Assembly (NCBI GenBank): GCA_963281255.1
Contig: OY725490.1
Span: 2,232,001 to 2,296,000 of the forward strand
DNA: 64,000 nt
Direction of reading: 5' to 3'
Origin: Aphrocallistes beatrix
Lineage: Eukaryota; Porifera; Hexactinellida; Sceptrulophora; Aphrocallistidae
Part shown: piece by piece, positions 54,009 through 64,000 of the stretch
Layout: each line of letters starts with the position of its first letter
How positions within the stretch are numbered: position 1 is the stretch's first letter
Position numbers and translations under genes: made by a program
The notes under the pieces: model-generated
What the model was told of the DNA's origin: nothing
Seen by the model: the letters and a program-made list of their open reading frames with translations, nothing else
Database searches by the model: none

Positions 54009-55706
54009 ATGTCGAATCGATCTTATGGTACAGCTAATAACTTGTCACTCTTAGAAAAGGGGAATATTTCTCAACCTCGAAAGTCAGATCATAGTTGCAA
54101 CCGTTTTAATATATTCTTGTGGTGCTATAACTTCTCGTTCCCGCCAGGATATTCCAAATTCCCAGGTGTAAAAATTATTTTTCTTGTACTCTTACTACAT
54201 CGCATACATTTCTATTCCACTTTTAATTTCATAAATCTACTCTCTTCTGTTCGAGGTCCTTCGAATCCGCCCAATGAATATTCGGGGTCGACTGCACAGG
54301 CATTCCTTAGTGCGTCCACTTTCCTAGCTCCTCTTCCCGGTCTGATCGCAGACAAGTACTTCCCCAGAGTCAGAGTCATTTCGTTCTGCCTTTTATTGTC
54401 GCTACTGGGCTCTTCAGTACAATCATTTTTTCATTCGTTTTACGAGTTGAATGGTTTCCCGATCCCAAACTCTGCGTACTATCTCGTGCACATAATCAGC
54501 TTCATTATACTGGCCCTGGGCTCTTCTGGAATGTTCGCCCTGCTATTACCAGTCGGTATTGATCAAATGGAGGGGGCCGGTGAATCGAGACTGAAGTCCT
54601 ATTTTAACTGGCACTACTGGGTAGGAAATTTCGGGTATCTGTTTGCTATAGGAAGGTTTTTCATCTACGAACCGGATATTGATAGCCGCCTGGGCCTGTT
54701 GGCTAGCTCCTATCTAGCGACCGTAGCAATATTTCTTGCAGTCGTAGTGTTTAAACTTTCTCTCACGTTCAACCTGCTCCAGTGGAACAAACCAGGTGGG
54801 ACCCCGCTTAAGCAAATAACTGGAGTCATTCATTCAGCTTTCGAGACAAAGCATCGGCGCAAAAAGGACACCAAGTACACTGATTTAAAATTGTTTGACT
54901 ATGCATCCATTGAGAACGGAGGTAAATTCGAGTACGAAGAGGTACAGGATGTGAAGACATTCCTGAAAATTCTCTGTGTGATTGGGTGCATGAGTTGGTA
55001 TTTTGGTGTGTACAATCTTCTCAACACTGAATTTCCCAAGCAGGGTCGGAAGATATCATGTGCTGAAAATACTTTCTACGCTTCAATCATAATCTCATCT
55101 GGAGATTGCCTCGCAATAGCCATCATTCTTCCTCTCTTTGAGCTGATCAGGTCAAAATTCAAACGATTGGGATTCACAAAAATTCTCTATAAATTCCAAC
55201 TTGGCATAATCTTTGGATTATTGGCAATCGCCTCCGCACTAATAGTAGATGTCTCTTTCAATCAGGCAGGTTTTACTTGTAGAAGGGTGAGGGATAATGA
55301 AGAAGCTGGTAAAATCCTTCGATTTCTTCCCATTCTTCTCCCGCAAACTATTTTTATAGGTCTTTCCGAGTGCTTTGCTTGGATTGGAGCGATGGAATTC
55401 GTTTACGCACAATCTCCTCACTACATGAAGGGCTTTACCTTCGGAATTTTGCAGTCCATAACTGGTGCGGGATGGTATTTACCCAACGTTATTTCCTTTT
55501 TTCTCTATCTTGGCAGCTCTTGCAGCCACTCTTGTAGTACGTGTCTCGTGCATTCTATTCACTGCTTCGAGAAAGAAACAAAAGATTACGTCTTCTACAT
55601 TATTTTCTTTGTGCTGACGTCACTCTATGTGACCGCTTTTGGTGCTTTGGCATTTCTGTACAAGAGGAGGGAGAGACAGAAGATAGAAAACTGGCCGAAC
55701 ATTTGA
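54009..55706 (+). CDS. POT/SLC15-family-like transporter, single exon
   Basis: A 565-aa MFS-fold membrane protein with about 12 hydrophobic segments, followed by AATAAA about 100 bp after the stop. Family marks: PLPGLIADKYFPRVRVISF (the conserved A-D-K/R-x-x-G-type loop after TM3, residues about 108-126) and the PTR2 signature around DQMEGAGESRLKSYFNWHYW then VGNFGY (about 183-208), where peptide transporters usually read F-x-N-W-F-Y. In TM1 the family's ExxER[FY] proton-coupling motif is replaced by LLLHRIHFYS, so the two glutamates are missing. It may carry peptides, histidine, nitrate-like or other substrates, or be uncoupled. There is a large loop between TM6 and TM7. The start is the first Met of a tyrosine/serine-rich cytosolic tail. 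Confidence 0.75.
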   Translation: MSNRSYGTANNLSLLEKGNISQPRKSDHSCNRFNIFLWCYNFSFPPGYSKFPGVKIIFLVLLLHRIHFYSTFNFINLLSSVRGPSNPPNEYSGSTAQAFLSASTFLAPLPGLIADKYFPRVRVISFCLLLSLLGSSVQSFFHSFYELNGFPIPNSAYYLVHIISFIILALGSSGMFALLLPVGIDQMEGAGESRLKSYFNWHYWVGNFGYLFAIGRFFIYEPDIDSRLGLLASSYLATVAIFLAVVVFKLSLTFNLLQWNKPGGTPLKQITGVIHSAFETKHRRKKDTKYTDLKLFDYASIENGGKFEYEEVQDVKTFLKILCVIGCMSWYFGVYNLLNTEFPKQGRKISCAENTFYASIIISSGDCLAIAIILPLFELIRSKFKRLGFTKILYKFQLGIIFGLLAIASALIVDVSFNQAGFTCRRVRDNEEAGKILRFLPILLPQTIFIGLSECFAWIGAMEFVYAQSPHYMKGFTFGILQSITGAGWYLPNVISFFLYLGSSCSHSCSTCLVHSIHCFEKETKDYVFYIIFFVLTSLYVTAFGALAFLYKRRERQKIENWPNI

Positions 55707-56319
55707 ACGTGAAAATGCAGGATAGCTATATCAATATATGTTGTGCGTTTGTTGTTTAAGAACTATCCAAGTTTTATATTTATTTGTGACTACTATCGAA
55801 TACTTTAATAAAATTGTATTAATATTTTGAAACATTTGCCTTATTTGTAAATTCTCAAAACTATTACTTCGTTTAATTAAGTTATCGATATAGTTGAATC
55901 AAGGCCGTAGTCACCAGGTGTGAAGTGGTCCGGTTGATAAACCAGTCCGATTGCACAAAATGGTCCCTTATGAGGCTAAAATGGTCAAAAGTGGTCAGGT
56001 TGAAACCGGACCAATCGGCCTGTGAATATATATATCAGTGAAGAGCTGCAAATGAGAATTTGGTTTAGGATATTTACTCAAGAAAACTCGCTGTACTTTC
56101 AGAAGTCTTACGCAGCCATCGGGCCATCTAGTATTTTCCTGTTCAAATTCTTAAAAGGGATATATACCTCAGGGATCCATGATGTTTTCATTTTAATTGT
56201 GTACAAGTCCGAATTGGTAGATACAGACCTTATACAATGGAATGTTTATAAATATGTTAATCGATGTGAGAACCAATAATAGTATCGAATCTATAGATAA
56301 ATCAAATGAATGAGAGTGG
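55707..56319. other. Spacer between convergent transporter and GCSH genes
   Basis: AATAAA for the transporter is at about 55807. A stretch near 55910-56020 repeats GTGGTC and CGGTTGA motifs with AAACCGGACCAAT, possibly a small repeat. No gene seen. Confidence 0.4.
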
Positions 56320-56943
56320 CTAATTTTCGGATTTCTCATCCGATTCATTGTAACATTCAGCTTCGAGGAATTTTTCGTACTTTGAGAAATCCATGAGTTT
56401 CTCTTTCTCCTGCATATCGGACACTTTTATCTTAATGAGCCATCCAGCTGTGTACGGATGCTCGTTGATCAGCTGTGGCTTATCTCCCAACTCCGTATTC
56501 ACCTCGACCACTTCTCCACTAAACGGCGTGTAGACGTCAACAGCTGTTTTCACATTTTCGAGTGTGCAGAATGGCTCTTCCCATTTCAGAGTGGTTCCTA
56601 CCTGTGGCAGTTCGCAGTATACGACGTCACCGAGTGTTTGTTGTGCATAGTTGGTGATCCCTACGGTTGCTATGTCTTTGGAACAGGTTGCCCATTCGTG
56701 TGTCTTCAAAAACCAGGAAGCATCAGGAGGTTTCTCTTCTAACTTAGCAGAATTTGAGAAGTATCTCTTGTGTGTATTACTGATTGGAATACAGGTTTGT
56801 ATCGGTTTTATGTTCGAGATCGCGTATGCGGTTCTTATAAAGCTGTATGAAGCTGCCGGACGTACGAAACGGATGAGCAGTGATGGACGGATTGATCTGA
56901 AAAGAAACATAGCTGTATAGATTATAATAAATATTGTTAACAA
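56320..56943 (-). CDS. GCSH: Glycine cleavage system H protein, mitochondrial
   Basis: A 207-aa single exon. The lipoyl domain spans residues about 75-190: WFLKTHEWATCSKDIATVGI, QTLGDVVYCELPQVG, the lipoylated Lys132 in ENVKTAVDVYTPFSGEV, and ELGDKPQLINEHPYTAGWLI. The protein shuttles the aminomethyl group between P, T and L proteins in mitochondrial glycine breakdown. The N-terminus is rich in Arg, Ser and hydrophobic residues (FRSIRPSLLIRFVRPAASY), typical of a mitochondrial presequence. The Met at codon 12 (56910) gives a more classical presequence than the first Met, which adds a hydrophobic TIFIIIYTA. The C-terminus is extended and acidic (about 15 residues beyond the usual end). Confidence 0.93.
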   Translation of the reverse strand: MLTIFIIIYTAMFLFRSIRPSLLIRFVRPAASYSFIRTAYAISNIKPIQTCIPISNTHKRYFSNSAKLEEKPPDASWFLKTHEWATCSKDIATVGITNYAQQTLGDVVYCELPQVGTTLKWEEPFCTLENVKTAVDVYTPFSGEVVEVNTELGDKPQLINEHPYTAGWLIKIKVSDMQEKEKLMDFSKYEKFLEAECYNESDEKSEN

Positions 56944-57902
56944 ATTCGTCTAGGCTAACTACTGAGATATGTTTCGCCATTCATTTGTGGTATCCTAAAA
57001 ATTATACTAATCTACGCGAATATATACTATTAATCTACGCGAATATATACTATTTCATCAGATATATAACTAACAGAACGAAATGCTCAGCCAATATGAT
57101 CCTTCAGAATCACAAGTATCATGTGCGTAATACTAAATTATTCTGTGCTACAGTCAGTCAGCATTGTTGTGGTAATAGCGATGCAATTTAGCATTCCTCA
57201 GACTTGAGCTATTCTATTGTACTCGAGTGTATACAGTTTTGGATTTACCTTTTTGAGAAACATTCAAGTAGGCAAGTACGGTGGTTTAGGAATGTAATAA
57301 ATAATTACTTTACTTGATAATACTATCCGCCTGCATGGGTACCTCATGCACATATGTAATGTCGCCAGCTCCACAGTCTGTTATTCATTAAATACGGGTA
57401 ACTGAAAAGAATTACAGTGGAGTCTCCGAATAACGGACACATTGGGGACATTGCTTTTGTCCGTTGTAGAGAGGTGTCCACTTCTCAGAGATTGCTTAAC
57501 TATTACATCCGTATACCACGAGGTTTGTCTGTTGTAGTGGGGTTGTCCGATTTAGGAGACTCTATTATATTGGCTTAACTAGAGAGTTGGCAAAATAGTA
57601 GCAATATGTTGCATGGATTTTTAAACACGTACAGTGACGTTATTGAACTATGAGATTGGTAGATTCAGCCTGGTACACAAATCTCAATAATTCAATACTC
57701 CAGAATGCTATAATGTTATGAAGTCATTAATTATAGAAAGGAGAAGGAGTGTTGAACTATTTAAGTGCAAATGCTTATCAATTAGTTGGATAATACTATT
57801 ATCTCATTTGAAATTCTATATTGTTAATCTCCATTGGATACCGTTGCAGACGTGTATTTATATGCTCAGTTCCTAATCAATTGAATTAACTCAGTTAATG
57901 TA
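56944..57902. other. Divergent spacer between GCSH and the lectin gene
   Basis: It contains a short tandem duplication near 57010-57050 (CTACGCGAATATATACTAT twice) and the MITE at 57415-57566. No other feature seen. Confidence 0.5.
57415..57566. mobile_element. About 150-bp TA-target MITE
   Basis: Begins after TA with CAGTGGAGTCTCCGAATAAC and ends near GGAGACTCTATTATA. Inner pairs such as GTCCGTTGTAG/GTCTGTTGTAG suggest a pogo/Tigger-like element. Confidence 0.65.
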
Positions 57903-60900
57903 ATGTCTCAGTGTATGCGTTTTGCATTGGGAATTTTATTATTTCTCTTCTATGTTCTTACAGTTGCACTAACTTGCGATGTTGGTAAGTTGAACTCAGC
58001 TGATGTTAAACAAAAGCCACAAATGCACGAGTGTATTAGAATGCTATGCACAAGCATAATATCACATACGTATTGTAACGGTGCGAGAGTGCCAGCGGTC
58101 CCCCGACTCCTCCGGACTCCTCATCCTGGTGCCACAAGTCCGGGGAGGGGGGCAAACTGAGGAGGGGTGCCTAGAACTTTGACAATTGGTTAGGAAATGT
58201 GATTTGATAATTTTAATCTTAGAAATAAAAATATTTATTTCGAATTATTGAAATTGGAAACTCTCCCGTTTCTATTCTTTCTCAATTTAATTTAAATTCT
58301 ATTGGCAGGAATCGAGGTTGAATATGAAGGCCAGGAAAAATACTGCGCAATGAATCAGAGTACGATTAACATTACCGTCACAACACCAAACATAGACCTG
58401 GAATGTCCCAGTGGTTATAATATTTCTCTCACCCCTGCTTCCCAGTCTGTACAAATAGGGAAGAACACCATTCTGAATGGAGGACATATGAGCATACAGG
58501 TGCTACTGTATGGACACACAGGAGAGTATGACTGTGTTTCTTCTCAATCCGACAGGAAGATCTCTATTTGGATTCAAGCTATAGGTAATTAGACTAGTCA
58601 TGCAATTACCAGAGTCTGTGTGGGCATGAATTATTTTCTGTTTATAAAATAGTTCTAATATTATAAGGATCGTTCAAGCTTTACGATGCTGTGTTATTAG
58701 GTGTTGGAATGATAATCAGAGATAGGACAAATAATGGCGTGATTGAGTTCCATCAAGTTTTAAACAACTCAGTTGTTTACCTCTCTTGTGAGAAAGACTT
58801 TGGAATTTTATTCATTTGTGAGAGCAGTTACCAAAATATGAGATTTCCACTCCTGTCAAGTGGTACTTTCACTCCGAACACTCAACCAGCTAATACGAAT
58901 GAATTTGAGATTGCAAGTGATGGAGTTTTAAACGGAGATGAAACTGTTCTGACTTGTGAGCCAAAGGATGAACTTGGGATTGTACAGGAAATTGTGGTGA
59001 CAGTCAAAGTAACAGGTAATATGGGACAGAATAGCACTCAGTACTAAATCAATGCATTTTGATAAAGTAGAATAATTGATGCATTGCAAATCTATATATA
59101 CACTAGTATTAATTGAATAAAAACATCATATTCAAACTATCATGGTTTGTGTGATTATTTAGAAAGGATTCCAGAAGAAGACTGCGAGGGAATATTCCCA
59201 AGGACTTCAACTCCAAACTCAGAAGATACTGCCTGCATCCTCGAGTTAGGAATCAGCGCCCCACCAGTAATACCGTGTGTTGGTAAGTTGCATATAATAC
59301 GACTCAACATTCTTCAAATGAATAATCATAATAACATCGACAAGTATATACACAAGTACTACATAAAAAATATCACAAAAAGTTGCGAAAAAGCTTCATA
59401 CCATCACTTCTAATTACACACATAGACTGTTCTGCTGGTTGGGAAAAGATGGACGGAGTCTGCTACAGAATTCTTACAAGCAATTCCAATTGGGATGATG
59501 CACAAGCCAATTGTGAATCATTTGGAGGCCATCTCGCTGAGGTACCGAACTACTACGTGAACAAGATTGTAGCTAGCAAAGCGAACGGACACCAATGTTG
59601 GATAGGACTGAGGAGAGATGATGATGGAGGTTATGAATGGAGAAGCGAGAGGAAAGTGAATGAGGATGAGTTCAGTGCTTGGAAGGATGGAGATATCGGA
59701 TCAGGGTCTGGAGACTGTGGATCCATGAGTACTAGCATTGGAGAATGGGAACTAAAGCCGTGCAATAATATAATGCAATGCTCTATCTGTATGAAAGGTA
59801 AATCTAAGATAAAATCATAATAACGCAGAAGTTAGATAGTCTCATGATTGCATAGAGTTCACAATATATATTGCTGTAATATGTTCCAACATTAACTACA
59901 CACGATGGAAAATTCTCGGAATATTGCTAACTGAAGAGAATGTGTGGTGAATAATGAATGACTGTCCTATCTTTAGGTACAATATTTCCACCGCCACTTT
60001 CAAGGCCACAAGAAACCTGCGAGGATGGCGTTGTAATTGCTAACAGGTGTTACCAGCTGTTCAATGCAAGTCTTCCTTGGAAGTTCGCACAATTTGAATG
60101 TGAGCTGCTGGGAAGTAACTTGATCGAAATTCCAGATCAGAATATCAGTAACCTAGTAACGGACGAGTTGAGTCTGCCTGGAGAGTACTGGACAGGTTTG
60201 AGAAGAGAGGACGGAGCAGCTGATTTCACGTGGAGGAGTGGTCGTGAGTTGGAGGATGGATTCGATTCCTGGAAGGATGGATACCCGGGTAGCATGCACG
60301 GATGTGTGTCAACGAATCAGGATTTAATGTGGCAAGTTAAACCTTGTAACTACAGGCTTGGATACCTCTGCCAGAATGGTTAGTTTTATCGTGAACAAGC
60401 AGAGTACAAGTATGCAATATTATTATAACGAGCAGATACATTATACTTCACTGAACACTTCTTTAATGCGATGTAGATATGTTTTAGATATATTTGGGTT
60501 TATACTCCAAAATCCTGTTTTCAGAATATAATGGAATTTATTCACAATTATTTGTTTATAATTGATCTTGTTTCTAGGAACTTTCAACATAACATCACAG
60601 CAAACACAAACAGTGCAAACAACCAACACAACTGTGCAACTAAGTAATTTTAAATAACATTAATCATTTACTATCCAAGACTATGATCAACTAAATTGAA
60701 ATGAATTTCTATCTACCAAAATAAATTTAGAGATGATGGTACATTTGCAGGCAAATATTGGTCAAAAGTCAGATTCAGTTTGTGTAAATGACTACGGTGA
60801 AAATATAAACTGGTAATAAATACATCTTGAGACGTTTATATTACGGCTTGCTCAGTGTGAGAATTTGAAATATACTTGTACAAGTAGATACTGGGAGCTG

Positions 60901-61275
60901 TTACGTATTCAGCAGTTGAAATTTCAAGTTATCATCTACCATATTTCATGAGATAACTTATACAATTGAATATGTGTAATTTTACAATTCTGGTTGTGTT
61001 TTTGAAGTTGCACAATCTATCTTTTGACCGACATTTCCTTTTCCTTTTCATACTTCTAGGATTGTCTTTGAGATTCACTTTTCAAGTAGAATTATCTTTC
61101 TAAACATTAATTATAAAGTTAATATCGTATAACTTATTCCAACCAGTTACGCATATTTATTTCAATAGCAACGACACTGCAAATTGCTACCTCCAGTTTT
61201 GTATCAACAACGTCCCAGAAAACAGAATCAACAGCTACTACCACTACTACAGTTTCTGTGATCAAGCCATGTTAG
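57903..61275 (+). CDS. Secreted Ig-like plus tandem C-type-lectin-domain protein, eight exons
   Basis: Exons 57903-57984, 58309-58584, 58701-59015, 59163-59282, 59426-59797, 59977-60378, 60578-60643 and 61169-61275 total 1740 nt (579 aa). Every intron is phase 1. Exon 1 is a signal peptide (MRFALGILLFLFYVLTVALT). Exons 2 and 3 look like Ig-like folds (TGEYDC; VVYLSC...TVLTCEPKDE). Exon 4 is a short cysteine-containing linker. Exons 5 and 6 are complete C-type lectin domains (CYRILTSNSNWDDAQANCES, CWIGLRRDDDGGYEWRS; CYQLFNASLPWKFAQFECEL, YWTGLRREDGAADFTWRSG). Both lack the EPN/QPD and WND calcium-sugar motifs (ending WELKPCN and MWQVKPCN). Exons 7-8 are a Thr/Ser/Gln-rich mucin-like tail. No transmembrane segment is seen, but the last donor-like GTTAGT could lead further downstream. 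Likely a recognition or adhesion protein. Confidence 0.82.
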
Positions 61276-61303
61276 TAGTAAATAGAAATGTTAATACAGG
61301 CTA

Positions 61304-61482
61304 CCAGGTGACTAATCGGACACCGATTAATCGGGAAAACCGCTTAATTGGAGGCAAGCCTCTGGGAACGGAATGGTTCCTATACATAGAAGTTAATACT
61401 AAATTTATCTGTGAATTGGGAACTCCGTTTAATCGGACAAAATATTCGGGACCAAAGTGTCCCGATTAAGCGGAGTCACCTG
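61304..61482. mobile_element. About 180-bp TA-target MITE
   Basis: Ends CAGGTGACTAATCGGACACC and the inverse of CAGGTGACTCCGCTTAATCG, TA at 61483-61484. It contains the GGGACCAAAGTGTCCCG core shared with 35649-35718 and 36937-37090. A degenerate relative lies in YTHDF intron 6 (about 42640-42790). Confidence 0.75.
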
Positions 61483-61484
61483 TA

Positions 61485-62375
61485 TATTAATGGGAAAATT
61501 GATTAATATATAATATAGTGATATTATAATACTTTAGCTGGATACTTTAGAAGTTTGCTCTTTTGACAAATTATCGTCACTGAACTATGTATATTAGAGT
61601 GTTTCAAAAAATTCAAAAGTTTGAATTTTAGGTGATTACCCTTCAAATAGTTTACTTTGATCACCAAATGTTCACTCTAAAAAATTCAAGCAATTTGGAG
61701 ATTATTTAGTGATCGCGCAAGGTAGGCTTCTCCAAGTGCAGATTTATAATGGGATTTTCCGGTTTAGGGATAAAATCGCAAAAAGTGTACTTCTGATATA
61801 AGCAAAGGATCTAGCAACTTTGTATTGAGATATTTGGGGGTGGTTTTATATCAGGTAATAATACATTTTGATGGGCTAAAATCTACCGTTTTGGAGAAAC
61901 GGTAGATTTTGGTGAAACTAGTTGGGACCATTAATAATTATAAGTACGAAGACTGGTCTCGTATTAACTCTATTATTGTCCCACTGAAATGACACTGAAA
62001 TGAGTTAGCAAAATCCATTGTCCATCGATAATAATATAGAGAATATTATTTGATAAAATTGTACTTTATAATATGGTTATAGTGGATTGCAATGAAGATA
62101 TGGTCATATTCTTAGAAGATAAGTGCAAAACCTTACAGGTAAGAATGGTGGATATACTAGTCAGGAATATTCTGGATTGTGTGTTATTGTTCTCATGCAG
62201 GAACATGTTGATATCACAGACCTAGACATGATGGTAAGTTATTATTGCTCATGATCAGAATTTGAACGAATTTATCATTTTTCAATCATGTTTCTAGTCA
62301 ATTAATTAGTATTGGGGTCAATTCTATTTATAGTAATGATCCTGCATTTATATGACTTCCCCGCCAAAAATGGTT
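61485..62375 (+). other. Spacer with two possible small exons
   Basis: 62093-62138 (acceptor GTTATAG, donor ACAG|GTAAGA) and 62201-62233 (acceptor CTCATGCAG, donor ATGATG|GTAAGT) are bounded by good splice signals. They join in phase with the optional donor at 61271, reading LDCNEDMVIFLEDKCKTLQ then EHVDITDLDMM. They could be alternative 3' exons of the lectin gene encoding a short tail. They show no family features and no membrane helix. Confidence 0.3.
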
Positions 62376-62724
62376 CAGGGCTGGGGTTGGTTAACCGATA
62401 TTCGGGGTCGGTTATTTTGGTTTCCCCCAGGACAGTTAACTGTTAACCGATGTCAATATTAATTAGTATAATTATGGATTTGTCGACTAATATTTAACCT
62501 GATATTGAAAAATTTACAATTTTCAGTGGTCTTTGGCTAGAAAAATAGAAATAATATTGCAAAATTTTAGAAGTAATATTCATGAATCTCCATCGAAAAA
62601 CAATGAAATTAGTCTAAATATTTAGAAAATAAAGCAGATCGGCTAACCGATCCAAGATTTTCTTAACCGTTAACCGTGATTGACGGCGGTTATCCGGTTA
62701 TCCGGTTAACCGAATCCAGCCTTG
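62376..62724. mobile_element. 349-bp hAT-like element (GGCTGGATTCGGTTAACCGG family)
   Basis: Ends CAGGGCTGG and CCAGCCTTG, with repeated GGTTAACCG motifs next to both. The flanks share AATGGTT (7 bp). A further family fragment (AGCTGGATTCGGTTAACCGG) lies at about 63857. No transposase. Confidence 0.7.
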
Positions 62725-62750
62725 AATGGTTAAACCAGAATGAATTATTA

Positions 62751-63503
62751 CATAGGGCATTCCAAAAGTTCTCGTCCCAAATCTGTATCTCAAATGAGAG
62801 TGAAAATAGGATATTTTCGATTTGTCCATTGTATTCCTTAAGGGATCAGCTTTCAATTTGTATATTGGTTTATTTTAAGAGGACAATTATTGTGGTTCCT
62901 ATATTTGATTTTTATGCATCGGTTTAGGGTAGTGTCGAAAAGTTGGAATCTTTCCATTGAAAATGGCTTAAAACTAAATTTGGAGAATAAAAGTTGTGAA
63001 AATCATAGAATAAGGTCATTAAAAGGTGAAATAATTAAGAACCGATGTGAAAAAGTAATCGGGAGGTGTTCAATAGTATTGCTCGTGTTGAAAAAATATC
63101 ATGCCACTTTTAGTGGATTTTTTGTCAATTTTCGCCACTCAAAAAGTGGGACAAAAATGGTAGTAAACCACTTCAAAACATAGTATTCCCTCAGCTTCAA
63201 ACTATAATACTTCAGAGAATTCAATCTATATGTTAGTTGATGCGTAGAATTGGATGGCGGGATCAGTTTTAATCTAAATCTGCTCAGAACTGAAATATAT
63301 CAAAGGGAACCCCAAAAATCACGCTCAAAGGCCGATGCACAAAAATCTAATATAGGAACCACAATAATTGTCCTCTTAAAATAAACCAATATACAAATTG
63401 AAAGCTGATCCCTTAAGGAATACAATGGACAAATCGAAAATATCCTATTTTCACTCTCATTTGAGATACAGATTTGGGACGAGAACTTTTGGAATACCCT
63501 ATG
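62751..63503. mobile_element. 753-bp TA-target element with about 173-bp inverted repeats
   Basis: TA at 62749-62750 and 63504-63505. The arms 62751-62922 and 63330-63503 are near-perfect inverted copies, starting CATAGGGCATTCCAAAAGTT. The 400-bp interior has no transposase. A one-sided partial copy is at 28033-28430. It is likely a mariner-type non-autonomous element. Confidence 0.9.
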
Positions 63504-63505
63504 TA

Positions 63506-64000
63506 ATAACAAACAAACCTCTTTCAAGCCTATTTTTGGAATTTGTTTGCTTTATGAAACTATTGTAGACAAAAATGGATAAATAATTTATCATATAGAT
63601 TTGAAAATATTTATATTCAAAATCTACACTCCTAAAAACCGTAGAGAAGCTCCTTTAGTCGTATGATTTTACGCCCGAAAGTGTTGAGGAGCGTGAAAAT
63701 TTAGGCTATTAATACCAAATTTACCCTATATTATAATGCTATTTATAGATATAGGCGTATAAAAATGTATGGGTTTGAGACTAGGAGCATACTTCTGGAG
63801 GACTGTATATTGCCCTGGTTAGAAGCAGATATTCAATATATCCGAGCCAAAGCTGGATTCGGTTAACCGGTTCGGAAGACTAGCAATTGAAATACATGCA
63901 ATTTAAATAATTATCAAAAAAAGGTTATGAAATATCCTGTTAGGATCATCATATAAGAACATTTCATCTGCTATGTTTCGAAAAATAATACTCAGAATGA
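63506..64000. other. Right edge of window, repeat fragments only
   Basis: 63645-63815 is a diverged relative of the interior of the 43435-43909 element (GGGTTTGAGACTAGGAGC). 63850-63875 is a fragment of the GGTTAACCGG family. No gene seen. Confidence 0.5.

Overview
This window is animal nuclear DNA. It is AT-rich, its genes carry GT-AG introns, and it holds Metazoa-type genes: a YTHDF m6A reader, BLOC-1 subunit 4, a DDX21/DDX50-type helicase with a GUCT domain, coiled-coil/NHL proteins, NLR (NACHT) remnants, and an Ig plus C-type-lectin receptor. It is also dense with transposons. The gene mix suggests an early-branching animal, perhaps a sponge, but the species is inferred and not shown.

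Layout. 1-17.8 kb is a tandemly duplicated block on the minus strand. A multi-pass membrane protein gene occurs twice (a nonsense-bearing copy at 27-1157 and an intact one at 6669-7799). A coiled-coil/NHL gene occurs three times (4935-6101, 10166-11392, 14854-16104). A broken NLR gene occurs twice (about 12.34-12.96 and 16.91-17.72 kb). Comparing the copies exposes insertions against empty sites: a 3-kb satellite block at 1336-4302, a hAT-like element at 6035-6126 and another at 16397-16801.

18-20.1 kb is BLOC1S4 (2 exons, minus), whose intron holds three transposons nested inside one another. 20.8-31 kb is a gene-poor accessory tract with five tiny glycine-rich hydrophobic protein genes (37-63 aa). 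Three share a TATA-containing upstream module, and a fourth copy of that module stands alone near 27.4 kb. The tract also holds a Gypsy remnant, a 114-bp satellite, a perfect 42-bp palindrome, a duplicated 3' end of the oxygenase gene and a 5'-truncated LINE with an (ATT)n tail.

33.2-62 kb is conventional gene space: a 2OG-Fe(II) oxygenase (minus), a six-exon DDX21-like helicase (34372-40790, plus), a seven-exon YTHDF gene (52750-42269, minus), a single-exon POT/SLC15-like transporter (54009-55706, plus), GCSH (56943-56320, minus) and an eight-exon secreted Ig/C-type-lectin gene (57903-61275, plus). Exon phases of the helicase, YTHDF, BLOC1S4 and lectin models add up to exact multiples of three. 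Introns and spacers are packed with short TIR elements: TA-target (Tc1/mariner/pogo-type), 8-bp-target (hAT-type), a TTAA-target element and foldback elements.

The genes do not form a pathway. The best candidate for something undescribed is the family of tiny glycine-zipper proteins with its duplicated promoter module. The 3-kb satellite/tRNA-like block that behaves like one transposed unit comes next.
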